Source: Burkholderiales bacterium
Lineage (GTDB): Bacteria > Pseudomonadota > Gammaproteobacteria > Burkholderiales > Burkholderiaceae_F
Length of the DNA stretch: 7,000 bases
Reading direction: 5' to 3'
NCBI GenBank assembly: GCA_021298875.1
Contig: JAJTHJ010000144.1
Location: 1 to 7,000 of the forward strand
How positions within the stretch are numbered: position 1 is the first letter of the stretch; each line of letters opens with the position of its first letter. Under the pieces are notes generated by a model, which was not told where the DNA came from, did no database searches, and was given only the letters and a program-made list of their open reading frames with translations. Made by a program: the position numbers and the translations under genes. Below are positions 1-5,609 of the stretch, piece by piece.

Positions 1-9
1 CCTCCGCGG

Positions 10-507
10 ATGCGCTTTGAACACCTGATCGAGATCAACGACCCATTGATGCCCTTGCTGACGCCGCTGACGCGCGCGCAACTGTGGCGCGGCCTCGTGC
101 GGCGCGCCGAGCAGCCGACCGAGTTCGTCATGGGACTGGAGGGCTATGCGGTACGGTCATGCGGCGAGACCGCGAGCGGCGCGTGGCTCGAACGGCGGCT
201 GGACTTCGGCAACTTCGCGGTCGAAGACCGCGTGGAGCTGACGCCGATGACGGACAGCTTTACCCGCGCCGCGGCCGGACCGGGCTGGCCGGCCTCGACG
301 CTGGCGATCCGCATCGAGGAGCCGCAACCCGAGGCGCTATATCTGCGCTTCGTCTACGAATTCGACGACGGCGCGGCCAACGACGCCGACGTTGGTGTCG
401 AAGCGGCGCAAACCCTGGCGCTGCGCCGGCAGGCCTACTACAGCGCCGATCTGGACACGGTGCAGCGCATCCGCGAATTGGCCGAGGCGGGCGCGCTCGG
501 CGACTGA
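10..507 (+). CDS. DUF1857/AtaL-like SRPBCC-fold protein
   Basis: A 165-residue protein that opens with MRFEHLIEINDP and continues with LTRAQLWRGLVRRAEQPTEF (residues ~21-40). This opening is characteristic of the DUF1857 (AtaL-like) family, small single-domain members of the SRPBCC/Bet v1-like superfamily that form a hydrophobic ligand cavity. The length matches a complete one-domain member, and the ATG at 10 coincides with the usual family start. Only nine bases precede it, so its ribosome binding site cannot be judged. There is no signal peptide or membrane segment, so it is probably cytoplasmic. The middle (ASGAWLERRLDFGNFAVEDRV) and the segment LYLRFVYEFDDG (~111-122) alternate hydrophobic and polar residues as expected for the beta sheet. 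The C-terminal third is helical. The ligand and physiological role are unknown for most of the family and nothing nearby reveals them. It converges on the rhodanese gene. Family assignment is from recall of the motif, not a search. Confidence 0.85.
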   Translation: MRFEHLIEINDPLMPLLTPLTRAQLWRGLVRRAEQPTEFVMGLEGYAVRSCGETASGAWLERRLDFGNFAVEDRVELTPMTDSFTRAAAGPGWPASTLAIRIEEPQPEALYLRFVYEFDDGAANDADVGVEAAQTLALRRQAYYSADLDTVQRIRELAEAGALGD

Positions 508-523
508 CCGCGCTGCCCTCAGA

Positions 524-642
524 GGTTGTGAAGAAATCGTAGCGAGCGGTCCAAGATCGGCCCGAGGAGCGCACCCGTACAGACTCGTCCGGCGAGCACC
601 GCAGGGGCGAGATTGGACCGCGCAGTAGATTTACTCACAACC
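524..642. repeat. Imperfect palindromic intergenic element
   Basis: The gap between two convergent genes is almost entirely an inverted repeat. The outer ends are perfect: GGTTGTGA (524-531) against TCACAACC (635-642). Further matched blocks are AAATC (534-538) against GATTT (628-632), and CGGTCCAA (547-554) against TTGGACCG (613-620). Arms of about 31 and 30 bases enclose a ~58-base GC-rich centre. The right arm ends two bases before the stop codon of the rhodanese gene. The form suits a dispersed REP/MITE-like element or a bidirectional transcription-ending structure for the two convergent genes. No other copy lies in this window and it does not resemble the repeats at 3474 and 6799. Confidence 0.7.
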
Positions 643-644
643 GC

Positions 645-1241
645 TCAGCGCGGGAAGTACATCTTGGCCTTGTCGAGCTCGTAGCTCCACGGCAGTCCGG
701 CGTTTTTCCAGCCGGCCACGTCGCGGCGACCGGTCTTCTCCGAGATCGGCCCCTCGAAGCCGCCGACCACCGAGTACACCCGCGTGTAGCCCAGTTGCGC
801 CAGCAGATCGGCGCCGCGCGCGGCGCGCTCGCCGGAGCGGCACATCAGGATCACCGGGTCGGTCTTGCTCATGCCCTTGGCCTTCAGCCGCCGCTCCACC
901 TCGGGGGCGAAGTCGGAGAACGGCTCCAGCTTGTAGAAGCCGCGGGTCTCGTCCCAGTCGCTCATGAACTCCTGGAACTCAACGTAGGGCACCAGCGCAT
1001 CGACCGGCTCGGCCATGCCGACGAAGCCGGCCTCGGCGCGCGTGCGCACATCGATGAACAGCACCTTGCCCTTCTGCGCCTTGATGAAGCCCGGCACCTC
1101 CCTGGGCATCAGATACAGGTTGAGCTTGGTGCGCATCTCCTCCGGCAACTTGGCCGGATCGACTTTCTGCTGCGCGCCGGCGCCCGTTGCCGCCAGCACG
1201 CCCACCCAGGCGGCGATCAGCCATGCGATCGTCTTGTGCAT
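645..1241 (-). CDS. Exported rhodanese-like domain protein
   Basis: A 198-residue protein. The start at 1241 was chosen because it gives a clean Sec signal peptide (hydrophobic core ~5-20, likely cleavage after GAGA, residue ~23). It is also preceded by GGGGAGCAGGA as ribosome binding site, whereas the upstream extension to 1385 is Arg/Pro-rich and has no such signals. The mature protein is one rhodanese domain: the CDC25-like VLFIDVRTRAEA strand with D64 and R66, then the active-site loop CRSGERA with the catalytic Cys at 134, then GYTRVYSVVGGFEG (~151-164) and a C-terminal WKNAGLPW (~178-185). Rhodaneses carry sulfur as a cysteine persulfide from thiosulfate or other donors. The export signal puts this one in the periplasm, where it could handle reduced sulfur or act in a redox/sulfur-carrier role; the substrate is not evident. 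It is divergent from the fadL-like gene and stops next to the palindromic element. Confidence 0.88.
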   Translation of the reverse strand: MHKTIAWLIAAWVGVLAATGAGAQQKVDPAKLPEEMRTKLNLYLMPREVPGFIKAQKGKVLFIDVRTRAEAGFVGMAEPVDALVPYVEFQEFMSDWDETRGFYKLEPFSDFAPEVERRLKAKGMSKTDPVILMCRSGERAARGADLLAQLGYTRVYSVVGGFEGPISEKTGRRDVAGWKNAGLPWSYELDKAKMYFPR

Positions 1242-1309
1242 CGTCCTGCTCCCCGGTATCGACCAAGGGGGCCGATGTTGCCCCGCTGCGCCGCCAGCGC
1301 AAGCGGCCC

Positions 1310-1325
1310 TGTGACGCCGGTCACG
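1310..1325. promoter_or_regulatory. Candidate CRP/FNR-family binding site
   Basis: TGTGA-CGCCGG-TCACG matches the CRP consensus TGTGA-N6-TCACA at nine of ten half-site positions and contains the dyad GTGAC-N4-GTCAC. It lies in the divergent intergenic region, about 70 bases upstream of the rhodanese start and about 150 upstream of the fadL-like start, so it could serve either gene. I could not identify convincing -35/-10 boxes, and a single short dyad can occur by chance, so this is only a candidate. Confidence 0.3.
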
Positions 1326-1359
1326 CAGCGGGGGTCGCGGCAGTGCCTGCGCGCAACCG

Positions 1360-1399
1360 CCGCGGCAGCGCTTGATCCGCGGCAAATCCGCTGCCGCGG
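1360..1399. repeat. 11-bp inverted repeat, divergent intergenic region
   Basis: CCGCGGCAGCG (1360-1370) is repeated exactly in inverted form as CGCTGCCGCGG (1389-1399), with an 18-base spacer that contains a third CCGCGG. It lies 74-113 bases upstream of the fadL-like start codon, where an operator or a 5'-UTR hairpin could act. There is no recognisable regulator consensus. In GC-rich DNA such dyads are not rare, so the function is open. Confidence 0.45.
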
Positions 1400-1472
1400 A
1401 CGCGGATAGCGTGCCACGTCATCGACAACGACACGCGCCCCGCGACGGCGCGCACCGACCCTGGGGGATGAG

Positions 1473-2779
1473 ATGAAGAGCAACCTGAAACTGCTGGCAC
1501 TGGCGGTCGCTGCCGCCTGCGCGCCCGGCGTGGCGCTCGCCACCAACGGCTACTTCTCGCATGGCGAGGGCGTCAAGGCGCAAGGGATGGGCGGCGTGGG
1601 CATCGCTTTGCCGCAGGACGCGATTGCCGCGGCCACCAACCCGGCGGGAATGGCCTTCGTCGGCGACCGCTTCGACCTCGGCCCGACCTGGTTCCGGCCG
1701 AGCCGCAGCGCGACGATCGGCGGCATGCCGGACTTCGGGCCCGGCTCCCCGGCCTCAACGGCACCTACGACGGCGACGGCGAGTCCAACTACTTCATTCC
1801 CGAAGTCGGCTATAGCCGCACGCGCGGCAAGCACTGGACGCTAGGCGTATCGAGTTAAGGCAACGGCGGCCTGAACACCACGTACACGACGCCGATCCCG
1901 CTGTTCGGGCGCAGCGACGCGGGGGTCGACCTGTCGCAGTTGTTCATCGCGCCGACGGCCACGTACAAGCTCGCGCCCGACCATGCGCTCGGCCTGGCGC
2001 CGAACATCGCCTTCCAGCGCTTCGAGGCGACCGGGCTGGAAAACTTCGACAACCCGCAGTCGTCGTCCAGCCCCGGCAACGTCACCAACAACGGCTACGA
2101 CAACGCCTGGGGCTTCGGCGTGCGCATTGGCTATACCGGCAGGCTCACCGACACCGTCACCGTCGGTGCGACCTACCAGACCAAGACGTCGATGCAGAAG
2201 TTCGACAAGTACAAGGGCTTGTTCGCCAACCAGGGCGAATTCGACATTCCGGCCAACTTTGGTGTCGGCTTCGCCTGGAAGCCGGTGCCGGCTGCGACCC
2301 TGGCTTTCGACGTGGTGCGGATTCAGTACTCCAGCATCGATTCGATCGGCAACCCGCTGCTGCCCAATCTGACGCAGGCACAGCTGGGCGCCAGCGGCGG
2401 CCCAGGCTTTGGCTGGGACGACGTGACCGCGTACAAACTCGGCGTCGACTACGCGTTCAACGCCGCCTTCACGCTGCGCGCCGGCTACAACTACGGCAAG
2501 CAACCGATTCCCGCGAGCGAAACGCTGTCCAATGTGCTGGCGCCGGGGGTGGTCGAGTCGCACTACACGCTCGGCGGCACATGGAACCTGGACAAGAGCA
2601 ACGAGATCAACGTCGCGTTCATGTACGCACCGAAAGTCACCGTCAACGGCACCGGTGCGATACCGACCGCCGTTTTGTTCCAAGGGCTCCTGCCGCCCGG
2701 CTTTGTGCCGCCCAACGGCAATGCCGACATCTCTTTGCAGGAGTTCTCTTTCGGCGTGTCGTGGGGCTGGAAGTTCTGA
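1473..2779 (+). pseudogene. OmpP1/FadL family outer-membrane transporter, broken
   Basis: The gene starts at ATG 1473 behind a GGGGGA ribosome binding site. It encodes a Sec signal peptide (cleavage after VALA, residue 23) and the FadL hatch-region signature: TNGYFSHGEG, KAQGMGGVGIA and TNPAGMA. FadL proteins are 14-stranded barrels that take up hydrophobic compounds such as long-chain fatty acids or aromatics across the outer membrane. Two lesions interrupt it. First, a -1 frameshift near 1747-1750: adding one C to the CCCC run restores a reading through GLNGTYDGDGESNYFIPEVGY. Second, an in-frame TAA at 1856-1858, within LGVSS*GNGGLNT, where a Tyr codon would be expected. Downstream the frame is open to 2779 and ends in FSFGVSWGWKF, a proper barrel terminus with final Phe. 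The repaired product would be ~435 residues, normal for the family. It could be a young pseudogene or sequence errors, since the rest shows no decay. Confidence 0.85.
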
Positions 2780-2804
2780 GCGTCCGCTCGACCACGACGG
2801 GACA

Positions 2805-2822
2805 GGGGCGCTGCGGCGCCCC
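2805..2822. terminator. GC hairpin between convergent genes
   Basis: GGGGCGC-TGCG-GCGCCCC forms a 7-bp perfect stem with a four-base loop. It sits 26 bases after the fadL-like stop and 21 bases before the end of the lipoprotein gene read from the other strand. There is no T tract on either side, so it is not a canonical intrinsic terminator. Its position suggests it marks 3' ends for both transcripts. Confidence 0.4.
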
Positions 2823-2842
2823 GGTCGCGTGTCGGCTGCGCG

Positions 2843-3412
2843 TCAGTAGAGCGCGCCGCCGACGCTCTCGCCCCAGCCTTGCAGCGGCCCCAACGGGTTG
2901 ATCTCGACCTCGACCTCGTGGATCGTCGGCTGTCCGCCGTAGACCGCGTAGACGATCGTATCGCCGACGAACAGGATGGTCGCCGTAAACGTCCAACCGG
3001 TCACATCGGTGACGCGCTTGAAGCGCAGCGAGTCGATCCAGAAGTTGCCGGTGCGGTCGCGATGCATGTGCTTGACGTTGACGAGATAACCGCTGCACTT
3101 CGTGCCGGCGACGATGCAGGCATAGATGCCGGGGTCGATGTCTTCGGCCTTGAGCGCACCGCCAATGGGGAAACGCAGCGCCACGTCGGCGTGGCTCAAC
3201 AGCGTCACCGTCGGGTCGCCGGTGGCGTCGATGCCGAGCGCCTTGAGATCCGCGCGCGTGGTCTTGTACGGCTCGATCTTCTCGATCGTGGCGCGCGCTT
3301 CGGCAAAGCTGCCCCAGCGGGCGACCACCTCCTGGCGCGAGTGCGGCAACAACTCGGCGCAGGCGGCCAGCGCACAGGCCGCCATCAACGCCGACAGGGT
3401 GCGGATGAACAT
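2843..3412 (-). CDS. Uncharacterised lipoprotein
   Basis: A 189-residue protein starting at ATG 3412. A short hydrophobic signal ends in the lipobox LAAC with the lipidated Cys at residue 18, so the mature protein should be membrane-anchored, probably to the outer membrane because the next residues are AE rather than D. The ribosome binding site is weak (AGG, eight bases upstream). The longer reading back to 3640 is translated repeat and is rejected. Visible landmarks are PYKTTRADLKALGID (~48-62), Cys99 and Cys106 (a possible disulfide), TGNFWIDSLRFKRVTDVTGW (~121-140), a hydrophobic strand ILFVGDTIVYAVYGG (~146-160), and a distinctive tail INPLGPLQGWGE (~171-182). The K/T-x(n)-LG segment faintly recalls BamE/SmpA-type lipoproteins, but the remainder does not and I do not assign that function. 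It converges on the fadL-like gene and diverges from the amidohydrolase. Confidence 0.8.
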   Translation of the reverse strand: MFIRTLSALMAACALAACAELLPHSRQEVVARWGSFAEARATIEKIEPYKTTRADLKALGIDATGDPTVTLLSHADVALRFPIGGALKAEDIDPGIYACIVAGTKCSGYLVNVKHMHRDRTGNFWIDSLRFKRVTDVTGWTFTATILFVGDTIVYAVYGGQPTIHEVEVEINPLGPLQGWGESVGGALY

Positions 3413-3473
3413 AAGAGCGCCTAACGAAATGACGTTTTCTCGACGACGCCGATGCAAGGCAGCGGCCGACAGC

Positions 3474-3569
3474 CTTCCCTCACCCGGCGCTTCGCGCCAC
3501 CCTCTCCCGGGGGGAGAGGGTTGAAAAGCCCCTCTCCCCTCGGGAGAGGGGTTGGGGTGAGGGAAGACC
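3474..3569 (+). repeat. Dispersed palindromic repeat, copy A
   Basis: A ~96-base non-coding element bounded by terminal inverted repeats CTTCCCTCACCC (3474-3485) and GGGTGAGGGAAG (3555-3566). Inside are three tandem hairpins. Hairpin 1 is GGCGC-TTC-GCGCC (3486-3498). Hairpin 2 is a 10-bp stem ACCCTCTCCC/GGGAGAGGGT with loop GGG (3499-3521). Hairpin 3 is a 10-bp stem CCCCTCTCCC/GGGAGAGGGG with loop CTC (3529-3551). Copy B at 6799-6899 has the same architecture in the opposite orientation. It lies in the divergent spacer 62 bases upstream of the lipoprotein start and about 245 upstream of the amidohydrolase start. It has no coding capacity for a transposase and would be a non-autonomous MITE/REP-like element. 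Open frames through it give artefactual Pro/Gly/Arg-rich peptides. Confidence 0.85.
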
Positions 3570-3728
3570 GCTGGCCCGGAGTGATCCATTCCGATAGATG
3601 CTCCAAGCCAAGGCCGCTTGGTTCGCCTCTCCATTGCCATCTTGCACCGGCTCGGCTGGGGGCGCCTTGTGCGGGATCAGCAAACCACTGCGCAGCCGCT
3701 GGCGGCAGCCGGCGGGCGATTCGCGCCG

Positions 3729-3759
3729 CCGACGCGCCGTCGGTCGCACGCGGCGCGTC
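3729..3759 (+). repeat. Overlapping inverted repeats in leader
   Basis: GACGCGCCG (3731-3739) is matched by CGGCGCGTC (3751-3759), a 9-bp perfect dyad with an 11-base spacer. The overlapping CCGACG-CGC-CGTCGG (3729-3743) forms a competing 6-bp hairpin with the same left arm. The site is 56-86 bases upstream of the amidohydrolase start. It may be an operator or an RNA structure in the leader. High GC makes chance dyads likely, so confidence in function is low. Confidence 0.4.
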
Positions 3760-3814
3760 CCGCCCCGCCCGCCGCGGTCAAGCTGTTGTTTTCAAAATCC
3801 GATGCGAGGACACG

Positions 3815-5059
3815 ATGAATCCGCGACGACAACTGCTGTTGGCGGGGCTGGCGCTCGCGGCCCCGGTACGCGGCGCGATGCCCGGCATGGGCACGGTCTA
3901 TGCCAATGGCCGCTGCCTGCTCGACGGGCGCTTTGTCGAGCAAGACCTCTACGTGGTCGATGGCCGCTTCAGCGACCTTCCGCCGGTCAAGGTGCAGCAG
4001 CGGGTCGATCTGGCCGGCGGCTGGGTCGTGCCCCCGTTTGCCGAGGCGCACAACCACAACGTCGATTCCACCTGGGGCGCCGATGTGGCGCTGCCGCGCT
4101 ACCTGCGCGACGGTGTCTTCTACATCGCCAATCCGAACAACCTCGCCACGCAGGTGGCGCCGCTGGGCGCGCGGCTCGGCGGGCCAGGTCGGCCGGAGGT
4201 GTTGTTCTCCCACGGCGGCATTACCGGCGCCGGCGGCCACCCGCAGCGGCTGTACCGGCAGTTGCTGGAGCGCGGTGTGCCGCTGGCGCCCGACGCGGCG
4301 GCGCTCGCCGACGCGGCGTACTTCGAAGTGCCGGACGCGCCAACGCTGGCGGCCAAGTGGCCGCAGATCGTTGCGCAGCGGCCGGACTTCATCAAGCTGT
4401 ATCTGCTCGACTCCGACCGTTTTGCCGAGCGGCTGCTGCTGCCGCAGACCGAGGGCGTGCGCGGGCTCGATCCGGCGCTGGTGCCGCTGGTCGTGGCGCG
4501 GGCACAGGCCGCCGGCCTGCGGGTCGCCGCGCATGTCGAAACCGCGGCCGACCTGCGCCTGGCCTGCCGTGCCGGTGTGAACTGGCTCGCGCACCTGCCG
4601 GGCTATCTGGGCGGGCGCGACCGGCCCGAGGCCTACCGCCTCAGCGCGGACGATGCGCGGCTGTGCGCCGCGCGCGGTGTGGTGGTGACCACGACCACCG
4701 GCGTGGCTCGCATGCGTGCGCCGGAACTCGAGGCGATCCGGGCCGTGCAGCGCGCCAATCTCGATGCGCTATGCGCCGCCGGCGCGACCGTGCTCATCGG
4801 CAGCGATAACTACCTGGACAGCTCACTCGCCGAGATCCGCCACTTGCGCACGCTGGGCGTGGACGACGCCACGCTGCTCGACTGGTGGTCGCGGGTCACA
4901 CCGCAGTTCCTGTTCCCTGGCCGGCGGCTCGGCGCGCTGCGGCCCGGCTACGAGGCGAGCTTTGTCGTGCTGGCGCGCAACCCGCACGACGACCTGCCGG
5001 CCGCGGTGGAGTCGATCCGGCTGCGCGTCAAGCAGGGTGTGCGCGTCGAGGTTCAGTAG
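3815..5059 (+). CDS. Amidohydrolase family metal-dependent hydrolase
   Basis: A 414-residue protein of the amidohydrolase superfamily (TIM-barrel metal hydrolases such as imidazolonepropionase and dihydroorotase). ATG 3815 follows GAGGA at a good distance; the frame is open further back to 3452, but that part is repeat copy A and is rejected. Expected metal-site elements occur in order: HNH after VVPPFAEA (H79, H81), a candidate carbamylated lysine in FIKLYL (K194), VAAHVET (H240), NWLAHLPGY (H260) and IGSDNY (D331). An N-terminal beta domain (~25-70) and C-terminal RLGALRPGYEASFVVL (~371-386) complete the composite sandwich typical of the family. The N-terminus MNPRRQLLLAGLALAAP has twin arginines and a hydrophobic run, suggesting Tat or Sec export. 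Substrate is unknown. The usual PGFIDxHxH is replaced by PPFAEAHNH, a deviation that may mark a subfamily. Its stop overlaps the DUF2141 stop by 7 bp. Confidence 0.85.
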   Translation: MNPRRQLLLAGLALAAPVRGAMPGMGTVYANGRCLLDGRFVEQDLYVVDGRFSDLPPVKVQQRVDLAGGWVVPPFAEAHNHNVDSTWGADVALPRYLRDGVFYIANPNNLATQVAPLGARLGGPGRPEVLFSHGGITGAGGHPQRLYRQLLERGVPLAPDAAALADAAYFEVPDAPTLAAKWPQIVAQRPDFIKLYLLDSDRFAERLLLPQTEGVRGLDPALVPLVVARAQAAGLRVAAHVETAADLRLACRAGVNWLAHLPGYLGGRDRPEAYRLSADDARLCAARGVVVTTTTGVARMRAPELEAIRAVQRANLDALCAAGATVLIGSDNYLDSSLAEIRHLRTLGVDDATLLDWWSRVTPQFLFPGRRLGALRPGYEASFVVLARNPHDDLPAAVESIRLRVKQGVRVEVQ

Positions 5060-5490
5060 CTGCCGGCAAAGTCGAACACCAGCGTGGCCCCGCAGGCCGC
5101 GACCTTGAAGCGCGCCTGCTCGAACTTCGGCGGTCCCATGAAGCCCACCGCGCCGCTGGAAAACGCAAACGGCTCGGTCGGGATACCGATGAAGTTCGTG
5201 TCGAACTTGCCGTTGGCGTTCAAATCCTGAAACGCGCTGGCCGCGTATTCGCCCGGCGGCAGCGCACCGAGGCTGGCCGCCGCCCCCGCGCCGGGATCGA
5301 CCTTCGCTTCCAGTACCCCCTTGCGCAGCCACTCGTCGGCGCTCGCATAGATGCCGATCAGCACCGGCGCTGCCGTCTGTCGCAGGCCGCGCAGCTCGAC
5401 GCGCAGCTCGTTGCTGCGGGCGCGCTCCTGCGCGCCCGCCGCCGGCACGCCCAACGCAAGCGCCGTGCACAACACGGAAACAAGTCTCAT
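5053..5490 (-). CDS. DUF2141 domain periplasmic protein
   Basis: A 145-residue protein starting at ATG 5490, directly preceded by GGAGG with five bases of spacing. Upstream in-frame starts at 5502 and 5529 lack a ribosome binding site and would spoil the signal peptide. Residues 1-20 form a Sec signal ending AAGA. The mature part matches DUF2141: VLIGIYASADEWLRKG (~43-58), LPPGEYAASAFQDLNANGKF (~77-96), then DTNFIGIPTEPFAFS (~97-111) and GFMGPPKFEQARF (~116-128). The segment D89-L-N91-A-N93-G-K-F-D97 looks like a DxNxNGxxD calcium-binding-type loop, common in the family. DUF2141 proteins are small exported beta proteins of unknown function, sometimes adjacent to cell-envelope genes. The gene lies 119 bases downstream of ppk2 on the same strand, so read-through is possible. 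Its ribosome binding site is buried in a hairpin (5491-5519). Confidence 0.88.
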   Translation of the reverse strand: MRLVSVLCTALALGVPAAGAQERARSNELRVELRGLRQTAAPVLIGIYASADEWLRKGVLEAKVDPGAGAAASLGALPPGEYAASAFQDLNANGKFDTNFIGIPTEPFAFSSGAVGFMGPPKFEQARFKVAACGATLVFDFAGSY

Positions 5491-5519
5491 CGTCGCCTCC
5501 ATCGCAAGATGGAGCGACG
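5491..5519 (-). promoter_or_regulatory. Hairpin sequestering DUF2141 Shine-Dalgarno
   Basis: Read on the minus strand, CGUCGCUCCAUC pairs with GAUGGAGGCGACG around the loop UUGC. This gives twelve base pairs with one bulged G, and the stem ends immediately before the AUG at 5490. The whole GGAGG ribosome binding site (plus-strand 5496-5500) is inside the stem. If the leader is transcribed, translation initiation should depend on opening this helix by temperature, a factor or ribosome passage. The structure is seen directly; regulation is inference. Confidence 0.6.
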
Positions 5520-5609
5520 CTACGGCCACGGCGTGCGCGCAGCACGCGTCTTGCGACCGCCAACCGTGCCGCGGCGCGAATCGACGTCAGGCGGCGCGGG
5601 CGGCAGGCG

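Noticed and set aside
795..1409. 204-residue plus-strand frame opposite the rhodanese gene
   Set aside because: It is antisense to a clear rhodanese with signal peptide and CRSGERA active site. The plus-strand translation has no domain signature.
1841..2683. 280-residue open frame on the minus strand
   Set aside because: It is antisense to the fadL-like gene, whose plus-strand frame reads as a recognisable barrel protein. Long antisense frames are expected at this GC content.
3474..3569. The tandem hairpins considered as a CRISPR-like array
   Set aside because: There are no evenly spaced identical direct repeats with unique spacers. The units are distinct palindromes within one bounded element.
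3452..3814. N-terminal extension of the amidohydrolase reading frame
   Set aside because: It is translated repeat copy A plus low-complexity leader. The ATG at 3815 has a good ribosome binding site and begins a plausible signal peptide and family-like N-terminus.
3677..4594. 305-residue open frame on the minus strand opposite the amidohydrolase
   Set aside because: The product is Arg/Gln/Gly-rich with no recognisable motif, while the plus strand has ordered metal-binding motifs.
5531..5547. GCGTGC-N5-GCACGC hairpin between ppk2 and the DUF2141 gene, considered as a ppk2 terminator
   Set aside because: The stem is only 6 bp in GC-rich DNA with no T tract. It is not distinguishable from chance.
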